The notes under the pieces are model-generated. The model was given only the letters and a program-made list of their open reading frames with translations. It ran no database searches and had not been told where the DNA came from. From Rhodocyclaceae bacterium (GTDB taxonomy: Bacteria; Pseudomonadota; Gammaproteobacteria; Burkholderiales; Rhodocyclaceae): a DNA stretch of 61,612 nt. Positions 27,284 through 36,192 of the stretch are shown piece by piece. Position 1 is the first letter of the stretch. Each line of letters starts with the position of its first letter. Location: assembly GCA_030682175.1 (NCBI GenBank), contig JAUXOM010000084.1:1-61612 (forward strand), read 5' to 3'. The position numbers and the translations under genes were made by a program.

Positions 27284-28576
27284 TTACGGCGTATGGCCGC
27301 GCGGCAGCAGCACCCACATCATGCCGCGCTGCTTCATCTTGCCGGCCAGATTGCCGGCAGCGGTCCCGCTGCCCCAGTAAAAATCCGCGCGCACCGCGCC
27401 ACGGATGGCGCCGCCGGTGTCCTGCGCCAGCATCAGGCGCTTGAGTGCCTGTTCGCTGTTGGGTTGCGTGGTGGCGAGCCAGACCGGTGCACCCAGCGGA
27501 ACATGGCGCGGATCGACGGCAATCGAGCGTTCCGGCGTGAGCGGCACGCCGAGCGCACCGGGCGGCCCGCTGCCCGTCGCTGGCAATTCGCGGAAAAACA
27601 CCATGCTCGGATTGACGTTCAGCAGCTCATTGAGGCGACGCGGATTGGCCACCGCCCAGGCCTTGATGCCCTGCATCGAGGCCTCGTGGGCGCGCAGCTC
27701 GTTCTGGTCGATCAGCCAGCGACCGATCGAACGGTAGGGGTGGCCATTCTGGTCGGCGTAACCGATGCGCACGCGGCTGCCATCGTCGAGCGCCACCTGG
27801 CCCGAGCCCTGGATCTGCAGGAAGAAAAAGTCGAGCGGATCATCCGCCCACAGCAGGGCAGCATCGGCCCGCAGAATTTCCTGCGCATTCCAGTCGGCGC
27901 GATCAAGGTAGGGCACCAGCTTGCGGCCTTCGATGCGGCCACGCAGGCGCAGGTGTTTCAGCTCCGGATAGAGCGCATCGAGTTCAACCACGATCAGATC
28001 GTCCGGCGGGGCGAACACCGGCGTCAGGTAGGGCGCTTTTTTTGTGCGGCTGCCGCGGATCAGAGGCTCGTAATAACCGGTAACCAGGCCAGTCCGGCCG
28101 CCGTCCGGCTGGGTGAGCGCCCAGGGCTGGAATTGGCCCTCGAACCAGGCCCGCGCCGTCTCGCCAGCGCCGACTTTATTGGCCCCCCGCGCTCGCAAAC
28201 CCTGCTCGCTGCCCCCCCCAGGGGGAACATCGGCTTGGGGCGGCCCGGCGCCGATGTTTGCTTGCAGTGCCGACTCGCAGCTCGCACGCCAGAGCGGGCG
28301 CTTGGCTAGCGTTGCGCAGGATGCACGGAAGGCCTCGAAAGCCGGCAGCGGGTCATCACTCAGCCAGTCGGGCAGGTCGCTCCAGGCGGCGGGCTGCAGG
28401 GGCCTGACTTCGGGCTTGGCGGGCTCGACGCCCGGACAAACCGGGCAGGCGGCGCAGGGCGGGCAGGTCGTTGCGGTAGTGGCGATGGGCGCAGGTAACG
28501 GCGCGGGCAGGGCGGCACAGCCGGCCAGCATCACTGCCGCCAGGAAAGTCGCAAGGAATGTTGAAAACGTGGCCAT
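27284..28576 (-). CDS. mltA: Membrane-bound lytic murein transglycosylase A, with in-frame repeat insertion
   Basis: Outer-membrane lipoprotein that cleaves peptidoglycan to 1,6-anhydro ends. 430 residues from ATG 28576; the lipobox is LAGC with C20. The MltA domain (GLVTGYYEPLIRGSR, FFLQIQGSGQV) and the C-terminal 3D domain with its catalytic Asp (LAQDTGGAIRGAVRADFYWG) are intact. Residues about 106-140, between CESALQ and ARAWFEGQF, are encoded by a long family A repeat ([18 protein letters not shown]). The family normally has only a short linker there. The linker joins the N-terminal helix to the first MltA strand, so the enzyme is likely still active. Confidence 0.92.
   Translation of the reverse strand: MATFSTFLATFLAAVMLAGCAALPAPLPAPIATTATTCPPCAACPVCPGVEPAKPEVRPLQPAAWSDLPDWLSDDPLPAFEAFRASCATLAKRPLWRASCESALQANIGAGPPQADVPPGGGSEQGLRARGANKVGAGETARAWFEGQFQPWALTQPDGGRTGLVTGYYEPLIRGSRTKKAPYLTPVFAPPDDLIVVELDALYPELKHLRLRGRIEGRKLVPYLDRADWNAQEILRADAALLWADDPLDFFFLQIQGSGQVALDDGSRVRIGYADQNGHPYRSIGRWLIDQNELRAHEASMQGIKAWAVANPRRLNELLNVNPSMVFFRELPATGSGPPGALGVPLTPERSIAVDPRHVPLGAPVWLATTQPNSEQALKRLMLAQDTGGAIRGAVRADFYWGSGTAAGNLAGKMKQRGMMWVLLPRGHTP
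28154..28259 (-). repeat. Family A long module inside mltA
   Basis: About 105 bases (35 codons) read in frame in mltA. Read on the plus strand it contains the short module GCCGTCTCGCCAGCGCCGAC, then GGCCCCCCGCGCTCGCAA, a C-run/G-run hairpin, and the core hairpin at 28226-28258 with the longest arms of any copy, AACATCGGC/GCCGATGTT. These arms differ from the birA copies yet remain fully complementary. Confidence 0.85.
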
Positions 28577-28624
28577 GGTGAATCTGCTAAATTGAACGGT
28601 TATCAAGGAATGAAAGCTTAACCG

Positions 28625-29479
28625 ATGCAAGCCCTCGAAACACTGCTGGCACGACTCGAAAGTCTGGTCGGACGCGCCGAATCCCTCTTGCCGCAGCCCC
28701 CCACGCCACCCGACTGGCGCGCGGCAACCGCCTTCCGCTGGCGTGGCCGCCTGGAACCGGTGCGCCACCCCCATCGCATCCAGCTTGACGACCTGCTCGG
28801 GGTCGCCGACCAAAAGGCCGCCATCGAACGCAACACCCGCCAGTTCATCGCCGGTCGTCCCGCCAACAATGTGCTGCTCACCGGTGCGCGCGGCACCGGC
28901 AAGTCATCGCTGGTCAAGGGTGTCCTCGCCAAATTTGCCAAGCGTGGCCTGCGCCTCATCGAGGTCGACCGCAACGACCTCGTCAGCCTGCCGGAAATCA
29001 TCGATCTGATCGCCGACCGACCCGAGCGCTTCATCGTTTTCTGCGACGACCTTTCTTTTGAAGCCGCCGAACCCGGCTACAAGGCGCTGAAAAGCGCGCT
29101 CGACGGCTCCATCGCCGGCCCGCCCGAAAATCTGCTGATCTACGCCACCTCCAACCGGCGGCATCTGATGCCCGAGCGCATGGCGGAAAATCTCGAAACC
29201 ACGCACACGGCGGACGGCGAGATCCATCCCGGCGAAACCACCGAGGAGAAGATTTCCCTGTCGGAACGTTTCGGCCTGTGGCTGTCGTTCTATCCCTTCG
29301 ATCAGGAACACTATCTCGATATCTGCGCCCATTGGCTGCAGCGCTTCGGCGTGTCTGAAAAGTCGGCGCTGGCGGGACGGCAGGAAGCCCTGCAGTGGGC
29401 GCTGCAACGCGGCGGACGCTCCGGGCGCATCGCCTGGCAATTCGCCCGGGATTTTGCCGGACGGCAAAAGTGCAGCTGA
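28625..29479 (+). CDS. DUF815-family AAA ATPase
   Basis: 284 residues with Walker A GARGTGKSS, Walker B-like FIVFCDDLSF, and sensor-like YATSNRRHLMPERM, as in the DUF815 ATPases of proteobacteria, whose role is not established. Start ATG 28625; divergent from mltA with 48 bases between. Its end overlaps the Nudix-ThiE gene by 10 bases, a pairing seen often in betaproteobacteria. Bases 29360-29381 match the family A short module but are read in another frame (KSALAGRQ) than in the other genes. Confidence 0.88.
   Translation: MQALETLLARLESLVGRAESLLPQPPTPPDWRAATAFRWRGRLEPVRHPHRIQLDDLLGVADQKAAIERNTRQFIAGRPANNVLLTGARGTGKSSLVKGVLAKFAKRGLRLIEVDRNDLVSLPEIIDLIADRPERFIVFCDDLSFEAAEPGYKALKSALDGSIAGPPENLLIYATSNRRHLMPERMAENLETTHTADGEIHPGETTEEKISLSERFGLWLSFYPFDQEHYLDICAHWLQRFGVSEKSALAGRQEALQWALQRGGRSGRIAWQFARDFAGRQKCS
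29360..29381 (+). repeat. Family A short module match inside the DUF815 gene
   Basis: 22 bases identical to the short module core, here read as KSALAGRQ and not KVGAGGTA. The segment lies in a helix near the C-terminus, just before the conserved RGGRSGR motif. It may be an insertion or a chance match in a GC-rich gene. Confidence 0.5.
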
Positions 29480-30402
29480 CCGAAGTCGCCGCCGCCGTCA
29501 TCTTGCGCGCGGACGGGCACTATTTGCTTGGCCAACGCGCCCCTGGCAGCTTCTATCCCGGCTACTGGGAATTCCCCGGCGGCAAGGTCGAACCCGGCGA
29601 AACGCCCAAGGATGCCCTCATCCGCGAGCTCCACGAAGAACTCGAAATCGAGGTACTGGCCGCGACACCCTGGATCGTGCGCGAACATGTCTATGCACAC
29701 GCCCACGTGCGGCTGCATTTTTTCCGCGTCACGCAATGGCGCGGCGAATTCCATGATCATGTGCATGCCGCCCTGGCCTGGCAGGACCCGGCAGCGCCCA
29801 TTGCGTCGCCCATGTTGCCCGCCAACGGGCCGTTGCTCGCCGCCCTGCGGCTACCCGCTGTATACGGCATCACCCACGCCTGGCAGAGCGGTGTCGCGGC
29901 CCAGCTTGCGGCGCTTGATAGCGCGCTACGGGGGGGCTTGGGACTGGTGCAACTCCGTGAAACCGCGCTGCCCGAGGCGCAACGCAATGCATTTGTCGCC
30001 GCCGCCGTTAGTCTTTGTCATGCCAGCGACGCCCGCGTACTGGTCAATGGCGATGTCGCGCTGGCGATCGCCACGCAAGCCGATGGCGTGCATCTCACCG
30101 CCCGCCAGCTCATGGCGCTGCACGTCCGTCCGGCGCTGCCTTTGGTTGCCGCCTCCTGTCACAACCGCGCGGAACTGGCACGGGCCGCACGCCTCGGCCT
30201 CGATTTTGTCGTGCTCGGCCCCGTCCAGCCAACCGCCAGCCACCCGGACCAGCCGGGCATGGGCTGGCCCGCTTTCAGCGACTTGATTGCCGGCTATCCG
30301 CTACCGGTGTATGCCATCGGCGGGTTGGCCGGCGCCGACCTTGCCGCCGCACAAGGCTGTGGCGCTCATGGCATCGCGGCTATTCGCGCGGCTTGGAGTT
30401 AG
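29470..30402 (+). CDS. Nudix hydrolase fused to ThiE-like domain
   Basis: 310 residues from the GTG at 29470. The N-terminal half is a MutT-type Nudix domain with the box [22 protein letters not shown], expected to clean up 8-oxo-dGTP or a similar nucleotide. From about residue 130 a thiamine-phosphate synthase-like TIM barrel follows ([54 protein letters not shown]). The fusion is widespread in betaproteobacteria; the ThiE part probably does not replace the real ThiE. It overlaps the ATPase gene upstream by 10 bases and the convergent yacG by 23. Confidence 0.9.
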   Translation: MQLTEVAAAVILRADGHYLLGQRAPGSFYPGYWEFPGGKVEPGETPKDALIRELHEELEIEVLAATPWIVREHVYAHAHVRLHFFRVTQWRGEFHDHVHAALAWQDPAAPIASPMLPANGPLLAALRLPAVYGITHAWQSGVAAQLAALDSALRGGLGLVQLRETALPEAQRNAFVAAAVSLCHASDARVLVNGDVALAIATQADGVHLTARQLMALHVRPALPLVAASCHNRAELARAARLGLDFVVLGPVQPTASHPDQPGMGWPAFSDLIAGYPLPVYAIGGLAGADLAAAQGCGAHGIAAIRAAWS

Positions 30403-30580
30403 TGTCGGGAATGACGAACTCGTCGGGCGGCACGGCGGACGGCACGCGATAGCTGTCGCTCGCCCACGCGCCCAAATCGATCTGGCGACAACGCTCGGAA
30501 CAAAACGGGCGGAACTTGCTCTGTGGCCCCCAAGCCACCGCCTTCCCGCAGTGCGGGCAATTGACGCTACGAACGGCCAT
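30380..30580 (-). CDS. yacG: DNA gyrase inhibitor YacG
   Basis: Small zinc protein of 66 residues (67 if the GTG at 30583 is used). Four cysteines, CPHCGK and [15 protein letters not shown], form the zinc ribbon of the YacG family, which binds GyrB and inhibits gyrase. The ATG at 30580 overlaps the zapD stop by one base (TGATG). Last gene of the trpB2-SPOR-coaE-zapD-yacG line. Confidence 0.93.
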   Translation of the reverse strand: MAVRSVNCPHCGKAVAWGPQSKFRPFCSERCRQIDLGAWASDSYRVPSAVPPDEFVIPDTNSKPRE

Positions 30581-31335
30581 CACAAATTACAGAAGGTCAG
30601 ATCGAATTCGATATCCGCTTCCGACTGTTTCGGCCGCCCGCCAATGTCGGGAACGGTAAAGCGGACGTTCAGCGCATATTTGTTGGCGCTGATTTCAGGA
30701 ACGGCAGCATGGTCAGCCGACAAACGCAGGCGGACCAATTGTGCGGTGCGACCGGACAGCATCAGCTGGAATGCGCCATGCGCAGCGACCTGCCGTTCGG
30801 CCCGGCCGGACGAACGCAACAGGCGCAAGACAATGCCGAGGGCGGCGCGGATGGGCAGGAGCGGCTTGATCCAGCCGGTGACGTCCGCGCGCCGTTGCGC
30901 GGGATCGCGGTTGAGCCAGTAGTGATAGGAAGGCAGGTCGAACTCGCAGACGCCGCCAGGAATGCCGGCGCGATTCTTGATGCCCATCAGCCAGTCGTTC
31001 TCGCGCAGGTACTGCCCCGTTTTGCCCTGCATGGCCAGCAGCGCCGCGGAGCACTGTTCGATTTCATACAGCGCACCGGATAGCGCATCCTCCGAGATGT
31101 CCGGGTTGTTGCGAAAGGAGAGCAGGATCTGCCGCTGTCGTTCGAGTTCCTGCACCAGATCGAACTTGAGGTCGGCGCGCCCGGCAATCTCAAGGATCTC
31201 GAACAGGGTGACTATCGCGACATGATGCTCGTTGGGACCGTCGAGATCGGTGAAGTAAAGTATTTTCTCGAACAGGTCTTCAAGACGCAGCAAGGTGCGG
31301 ATGCGCTCGTTCAGCGGGTATTCGTAGGTGATCAC
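30580..31335 (-). CDS. zapD: Cell division protein ZapD
   Basis: 251-residue FtsZ-bundling protein (YacF family). Begins [22 protein letters not shown], a highly conserved start, and contains the characteristic WLNRDP and [20 protein letters not shown]-like segments of the beta domain. Cytoplasmic, at the division ring. Follows coaE after 87 bases and is coupled to yacG. A family member of normal length with nothing odd. Confidence 0.95.
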   Translation of the reverse strand: MITYEYPLNERIRTLLRLEDLFEKILYFTDLDGPNEHHVAIVTLFEILEIAGRADLKFDLVQELERQRQILLSFRNNPDISEDALSGALYEIEQCSAALLAMQGKTGQYLRENDWLMGIKNRAGIPGGVCEFDLPSYHYWLNRDPAQRRADVTGWIKPLLPIRAALGIVLRLLRSSGRAERQVAAHGAFQLMLSGRTAQLVRLRLSADHAAVPEISANKYALNVRFTVPDIGGRPKQSEADIEFDLTFCNL

Positions 31336-31422
31336 GCGCCGGCCCGGATGGAAACAGACATAATTTTGACTGATTTACCCACAAATCTCAAATTGATCTC
31401 AAGCGGAAAACACCCGTAATCA

Positions 31423-32169
31423 TCAGGCTAGCCGGTTCTCCTCACTGCCTGCTTCACGCCGCGCCAGTTGCCGATAGCGGGAATCAAGCGAGGCGACCTG
31501 TGCGCGCATGTGGTCCAGCTCCGCGTCGTTGCTGATGACGTCGTCGGCAACGGCCAGGCGCTCCTGCCGCGTCGCCTGTGCCGCCATGATTGCCTCGACA
31601 GCGCCGCGGGACAAGGCACTGCGTGCCATGGTGCGCTCAATCTGGGTCTCTTCCGGACAGTCGACGCTCGCCACGCGGTCCACCCACTCGCGGTAGCCTC
31701 CCGATTCAGCCAACAGTGGCACGACAAGGACGACATAGGGACAGTCGGCGTTGGCCTCAATTGAGCCCACCCCGGAATCGCCGCTACGCGGCGATTTCCC
31801 CTCAAGGGGCCAAGAAACACGCGGGGCGCCCCTTCGTGTTTCTTGCAAGCGGCGTATTTCTTCCGCGCAGGCAGCGCGGATCAGCGGATGCAGGATGGAT
31901 TCGAGGCGCGCCCGCTCGCGCGGATCGGCAAACACGCGCTGGCGCATGACGGCACGGTCGAGCGCGCCATCCGGGGTCAGCACCAGCGGGCCGAACGCGG
32001 CCCGGATGGGCTCGATGGCGGCGCCGCCGGCCGCGGTCAGCGCATGGGCAATGAGGTCGGTATCCACCACGGCGGCGCCCAGCGCGGCAAAGCAACGCGC
32101 GGCCTCGCTCTTGCCACTGCCGATGCCGCCGGTCAGGCCGACGATAAAGCCCCGCCGCGGAGCTTTCAT
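31423..32169 (-). CDS. coaE: Dephospho-CoA kinase, with in-frame repeat insertion
   Basis: Last enzyme of coenzyme A synthesis, phosphorylating the ribose 3'-OH of dephospho-CoA. 248 residues, longer than the usual 200-210. P-loop GGIGSGKS at residues 14-21, the DTD motif (VVDTDLIAH) and the CoA-domain VVPLLAESG are intact. Residues about 109-136, between RRLQ and the YVVLVVPLL strand, are encoded by a family B repeat (ETRRGAPRVSWPLEGK and onward). The insertion falls in the loop before a core strand. The start overlaps the SPOR gene stop (ATGA). Confidence 0.92.
   Translation of the reverse strand: MKAPRRGFIVGLTGGIGSGKSEAARCFAALGAAVVDTDLIAHALTAAGGAAIEPIRAAFGPLVLTPDGALDRAVMRQRVFADPRERARLESILHPLIRAACAEEIRRLQETRRGAPRVSWPLEGKSPRSGDSGVGSIEANADCPYVVLVVPLLAESGGYREWVDRVASVDCPEETQIERTMARSALSRGAVEAIMAAQATRQERLAVADDVISNDAELDHMRAQVASLDSRYRQLARREAGSEENRLA
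31762..31844 (-). repeat. Family B repeat, copy B2, in frame inside coaE
   Basis: 83 bases with the same parts as B1: arms AAGAAACAC/GTGTTTCTT around GGGGCGCCCC, then GGCCCCTTGAGGGG, a CGCCGC-TAC-GCGGCG hairpin and the TTCCGGGGTGGGCTCA tail. In the coaE reading frame it has no stop codon. It is the clearest proof that family B can sit inside an essential gene. Confidence 0.85.
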
Positions 32170-32804
32170 TGCGCAGGGCAGTCGGTGCGGCTGGCCCCGG
32201 CCAGGGGTGCCATCAGCTCGGGAAGTTTGCGCTCCAGTTCATCCGCCGGCGCGCGCAGCTCGACAATGAATTTTTCCGGGGCGATGTCACGCCTGGCGAG
32301 TTGCGCCGAGCGCACGCCCTTGCGCGTCACCGACTGCAAAAACTCCTCGGCCAGTGCCTGGCTGCGGAACACGCCAAGCGATACCGCGAAAGGTCCCAGC
32401 TCCGCATCCTCGATGATCTGCCCTTCCTTGACGCCCAGTTGGCGCAGTTCCGTCCGTTTTCTTTCCGCCACGGCCCGGCTGGACAACTGGGCGATGAGCA
32501 CCCAGTGGCCGCCCGCTTCACTATCCGGAAGCAGGGTAACCGTCCAGCCCGGCGTCTCGGCCATGTCACGCCGCTTGAAGGTATCGGCCTCGGCGGCGGA
32601 AAGTCCTTCAATGCGTTGACAGAGCAGCGCCACTGCCGGGGCGGCAGACGCCGCACCGGCAGGGAGAATGCGCAGCTTGCCCGGCTCGATCTGTTGTTGC
32701 AAACGCCCGGGCTCGCGCCCCGCATCCACCTCTCCCAGATAACCCTGACCCCAGGCAAACAGCACCAGGTTCGCCAGCACAAGCACCATCAATGCGAGGC
32801 GCAT
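32166..32804 (-). CDS. SPOR-domain membrane protein
   Basis: 212 residues with an N-terminal membrane helix (LALMVLVLANLVLFAWGQGYL), a Pro/Ala-rich linker and a C-terminal SPOR-like domain (GPFAVSLGVFRSQALAEEFL). SPOR domains bind denuded glycan at the division site, so a septal or envelope role is likely. Lies between trpB2 and coaE; ends in an ATGA overlap with coaE. A TTG at 32816 would overlap the trpB2 stop and is an alternative start. Confidence 0.85.
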   Translation of the reverse strand: MRLALMVLVLANLVLFAWGQGYLGEVDAGREPGRLQQQIEPGKLRILPAGAASAAPAVALLCQRIEGLSAAEADTFKRRDMAETPGWTVTLLPDSEAGGHWVLIAQLSSRAVAERKRTELRQLGVKEGQIIEDAELGPFAVSLGVFRSQALAEEFLQSVTRKGVRSAQLARRDIAPEKFIVELRAPADELERKLPELMAPLAGASRTDCPAQ

Positions 32805-32812
32805 GAAACCGC

Positions 32813-34177
32813 TCAACCGACCTTGGGCAGATGGGCCAGCGAAGCCTGGATCGCCTCGGCCGGATACTCGAAGTCTTCCAGCTTGCCGGCAAAGTAACTT
32901 TCATACGAGCTCATGTCGAAATGGCCATGGCCGGACAGGTTGAAGAGCAGGGTCTTCGGCTCACCGCTGGCCTTGCAGCGCAATGCCTCGTCGATGCAGG
33001 CGCGGATGCCGTGGGCCGATTCCGGCGCCGGGATGATGCCCTCGGCGCGGGCGAACATCACGCCAGCTTCGAAGGTGCCGAGTTGCGGCACCGCGATCGC
33101 CTCGATCAGCTTTTCATGGAACAACTGCGAAACCAGCGGGCTGTCGCCGTGATAACGCAGGCCGCCGGCATGGATGCCCGGCGGCATGAAGTCGTGGCCG
33201 AGGGTGTACATCTTCATCAGCGGCGTAAAACCCGTGGCATCGCCGTAGTCGTAGGCATACACACCCTTGGTCAGCGTCGGGCAGGAGGCCGGCTCGACCG
33301 CCACCATGCGAATCTTCTGCGCCCGCTTGTCGCCTGCCGCCACATCGCCGAGGAAGGGGAAGGTCACGCCGGCAAAGTTGCACCCGCCGCCGCAGGGCGC
33401 AAAGATCATGTCCGGATACTCACCGATCTTTGCGAACTGTTTCTTCACTTCCTGGCCGATGATGGTCTGGTGCAACAGCACATGATTGAGGACCGAACCC
33501 AGCGCATATTTGCTGCCGGGCGTTGACACCACATCCTCGATCGCCTCGGAAATGGCAATGCCGAGGCTGCCCTGGTTATCGGGATCCCGTTGCAGGATGT
33601 CGCGGCCGGTCTTGGTCTGGTTGCTCGGGCTGGCCAGCACTTCGCCGCCCCAGGTCTGCATCATCATGCGGCGATACGGCTTCTGGTCGTAGCTGACCTT
33701 GACCATATATACCCGCACCGGCAGGCCAAACATCTGGCCGGCGAGCGACAGCGATGAGCCCCACTGGCCGGCGCCAGTCTCCGTCACCAGTCGTTTGGTA
33801 CCGGCAATCTTGTTGAAATAAGCCTGCGGGACAGCCGAGTTGGGCTTGTGCGAACCGGCCGGGGATACGCCTTCGTACTTGTAGAAAATCTTGGCGGGCG
33901 TGCCGAGCATCTGTTCCAGTCGCTCGGCGCGACACAGCGGACTGGGGCGCCATAGCGCATAAATCTTGCGCACCTCGTCGGGAATGGGAATCCAGCGTTC
34001 GGCCGACATTTCCTGCTCGAGGATGGGGCCAGGGAAAATCGCCAGCATCTGCTCCGGGCCCACTGGCTTGCCGTCCGGCCCCAACGGCGGTGCCGGCGGA
34101 TTGCTCAGGTCGGCGGCAATGTTGTACCAATGTGTCGGAATTTCCGATTCGTCAAGAATGACGCGCGTCTGGCTCAT
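32813..34177 (-). CDS. trpB2: Tryptophan synthase beta-like protein TrpB2
   Basis: TrpB2-type PLP enzyme that joins indole and serine to tryptophan, acting without or apart from TrpA. 454 residues from ATG 34177, preceded by GGGGAGAGGG. PLP lysine K111 in AGSHKPNSA, ETGAGQWGSSLS, the phosphate-binding glycine loop CGGGCNF and the C-terminal LSGHGHFD are visible. It is longer than TrpB1, as expected for the type. It leads the SPOR-coaE-zapD-yacG series. Confidence 0.93.
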   Translation of the reverse strand: MSQTRVILDESEIPTHWYNIAADLSNPPAPPLGPDGKPVGPEQMLAIFPGPILEQEMSAERWIPIPDEVRKIYALWRPSPLCRAERLEQMLGTPAKIFYKYEGVSPAGSHKPNSAVPQAYFNKIAGTKRLVTETGAGQWGSSLSLAGQMFGLPVRVYMVKVSYDQKPYRRMMMQTWGGEVLASPSNQTKTGRDILQRDPDNQGSLGIAISEAIEDVVSTPGSKYALGSVLNHVLLHQTIIGQEVKKQFAKIGEYPDMIFAPCGGGCNFAGVTFPFLGDVAAGDKRAQKIRMVAVEPASCPTLTKGVYAYDYGDATGFTPLMKMYTLGHDFMPPGIHAGGLRYHGDSPLVSQLFHEKLIEAIAVPQLGTFEAGVMFARAEGIIPAPESAHGIRACIDEALRCKASGEPKTLLFNLSGHGHFDMSSYESYFAGKLEDFEYPAEAIQASLAHLPKVG

Positions 34178-34281
34178 GCTTCCCTCTCCCCTGTTTGATA
34201 TTGTTGAAAAACCGCAACCATACTGCAACGGCGCTCGCGGTCAAGCGGCGGCGCTCCTGAAATGGGTCATTGTCGCTGCAG

Positions 34282-35031
34282 TCATGACGCTTCCAGCGCT
34301 TCCAGCGCTTCATTCGCGGCAGATATCCGAGCCAGGCCGGTGAGCACGAGATTGTCGATGCGCGCGTGAGGCATGCTCAGGTGCGGGACGAGCGCATCCG
34401 CTCCGCCACCGGAAACCAGACAGCAAAAGTTTGTGCCGGCCACATCGTCAAAGGAGCAACGCGCCATGCGTTCGATGGCGCCGAGCGTGGCGAAAAGACA
34501 GCCGCTGACAATCGCGTCATCGGTATTCGTTGGCGACGTACTGTACCTGCCACGCGCTGCGGGTAAGCGCGCGGTATTGCGGGCCAGCGCCTGGTGCATC
34601 AGATCCAGGCCGGGGAGGATCAAGCCACCGCGGAACACACCATCCGCGCCAAGCACGTCGATGGTCGTCGCGGTGCCCGACATCACGACCAGCGCCGGAC
34701 CATCATACACAGACCGCGCGCCGATCAGTGCCGCCCAGCGGTCGGCACCGAGTTGCGCGGGATTGTCGTAACCATTGCCGACCCCGCCCGCCGCGGCGCT
34801 GCTGACAAACCAGTCAAGCGGCACGGACAGGCTCGCGGCCAAAGTCGCAATGCTGGCCGCCACCCCATCGCCGGCGACATTGCACGCCAGGATGCGGGAT
34901 GGCCGGGTCGGCAATGCGTCGATCAGTTGGCCGCTTCCGGCATGATCAAGGGCGCCGCTCCCGCGCCAGTCGCGACCATCCCACAGGCCCCATTTGAGCC
35001 GCGTATTACCGGCGTCCAGGCACAGGATCAT
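34282..35031 (-). CDS. coaX: Type III pantothenate kinase
   Basis: First step of coenzyme A synthesis. 249 residues starting MILCLDAGNTRLKWG (phosphate-binding motif), then GADRWAALIGA, the SGTATTIDVL motif and GGLILPGLDLM. Needs a monovalent cation and, unlike CoaA, is not feedback inhibited by CoA. Coupled to birA by an ATGA overlap, the usual birA-coaX pair in betaproteobacteria. Note that coaE, the last step, is 2.1 kb away in the same orientation. Confidence 0.94.
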   Translation of the reverse strand: MILCLDAGNTRLKWGLWDGRDWRGSGALDHAGSGQLIDALPTRPSRILACNVAGDGVAASIATLAASLSVPLDWFVSSAAAGGVGNGYDNPAQLGADRWAALIGARSVYDGPALVVMSGTATTIDVLGADGVFRGGLILPGLDLMHQALARNTARLPAARGRYSTSPTNTDDAIVSGCLFATLGAIERMARCSFDDVAGTNFCCLVSGGGADALVPHLSMPHARIDNLVLTGLARISAANEALEALEAS

Positions 35032-36038
35032 GCCGCACTCCGCAGCGACACCTCGCCGGACAGCACCCGCTCGATCTGACCGGACACTTCCAGCAGCAAC
35101 GCGCCATCGACATCCACGCCGCGACAGATGCCCATGCGCGGCGGCGCAAAATCCGCGAGCAGCCGGATCGGTTCGTCCGCGAAGGCATGGCGCGCCATCC
35201 AGGCGCTGCGCAGGTCGGCAAACCCGCTCGCCGCAAAACTTTCCAGCACCGCCAGCAACTCGACGAGGATTCCGGCCAGCAATTCGTTGGGGTCGCCACC
35301 ATGGTCCAGCGCCGCGCTTTGCGCCCGCAGATCGTCCGGCAGTGCGGCCGGCAGGCGTAAATTCAGGCCGATGCCGATCACGGCCACATGCGGTGCGCCA
35401 GACAACAACTCGACGAGGATGCCGCCCAGCTTGCGCCCGCCGAGCAGCAGATCGTTCGGCCATTTGAGTTGAATCGCCTCTCCAGAATTATTCTGCGTGC
35501 CGACCGACGCCGTCCCGCCAGCGCCGACTTTGTTGGCCCCCCACGCTCGCAATCCAGGCTCGCTGCCCCCCATGAAATCACCCGAAGCGGTGACGGGGGG
35601 GCTAGCGTCGGCTTGGGACGGCCCGGCGCCGACTTTGTTGGCCCCCCACGCTCGCAACCCCGGCTCGCTGCCCCCCACGGGGGGGCTGGCGTCGGCTTGG
35701 GACGGCCCGGCGCCGACTTTCTCCAGCGCCTCCGCCACCGCCAAGCCAACGGCCAGTGACAACCCGGCCGGCAAGGTACCCGGGGCGAAGCGCCAAAGCA
35801 GGGAAAAGGTCAGGCTGTCACCCGGGGCGGAAATCCACGCCCGGCCGCGCCGGCCGCGCCCGGCCGTCTGCGCCGCGGCGACGACCACCGCACCCGAGGG
35901 TGCGCCAGCCGCAGCGCGGGCAAGCAATACGCCATTCGTCGAAGCGCACTCGTTCAGCAGGTCGGCATCGAAGCGGCAAGCGTAATCGCCCAGGGCAAGC
36001 GATAACCCGGAAAGATTTAGCGAGAAGTCGGCTGACAT
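35028..36038 (-). CDS. birA: Biotin-[acetyl-CoA-carboxylase] ligase, with tandem in-frame repeat insertion
   Basis: Attaches biotin to the carboxylase carrier protein. 336 residues, against about 260-270 for related enzymes without an HTH domain. The biotinyl-AMP loop GRGRRGRAW and the KWPNDLLL motif are both intact, with the normal ECASTN start of the catalytic domain. Between them, residues about 107-176 are encoded by two tandem family A long modules, giving [18 protein letters not shown] twice. The insertion point (after AEALE, before QLKWPND) is a surface loop in the family, so activity is probably kept. No N-terminal DNA-binding domain. Start ATG 36038. Confidence 0.92.
   Translation of the reverse strand: MSADFSLNLSGLSLALGDYACRFDADLLNECASTNGVLLARAAAGAPSGAVVVAAAQTAGRGRRGRAWISAPGDSLTFSLLWRFAPGTLPAGLSLAVGLAVAEALEKVGAGPSQADASPPVGGSEPGLRAWGANKVGAGPSQADASPPVTASGDFMGGSEPGLRAWGANKVGAGGTASVGTQNNSGEAIQLKWPNDLLLGGRKLGGILVELLSGAPHVAVIGIGLNLRLPAALPDDLRAQSAALDHGGDPNELLAGILVELLAVLESFAASGFADLRSAWMARHAFADEPIRLLADFAPPRMGICRGVDVDGALLLEVSGQIERVLSGEVSLRSAA
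35508..35720 (-). repeat. Family A long module, tandem duplication inside birA
   Basis: A short module (35508-35531) opens the array. Unit 1 is 35521-35625 (105 bases) and unit 2 is 35626-35709 (84 bases), followed by a partial third start GCGCCGACTTT. The 21-base difference is an extra stretch in unit 1 that contains TCACCCGAAGCGGTGA, itself a small hairpin. Both lengths are multiples of three. Core hairpins lie at 35607-35633 and 35691-35717, with arms GTCGGC/GCCGAC. Confidence 0.88.
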
Positions 36039-36192
36039 GGCATGACTATACTTGAGGCGCATCTCCGCACTGCACACGCACTGCACAAAGTCTGTCAGGC
36101 ACCCCGTGCAGAACCAGAAACTTTCCTGCTCCGTCGTCTCCACTCCATCGGCGCCGACAATCGCCGGCCTCTGCTAGGCACACACGAAATGA

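Noticed and set aside
35508-35720. Possible CRISPR array in birA
   Set aside because: Only two units, unequal, no regular spacers, no cas genes, and the units are in frame and found singly elsewhere.
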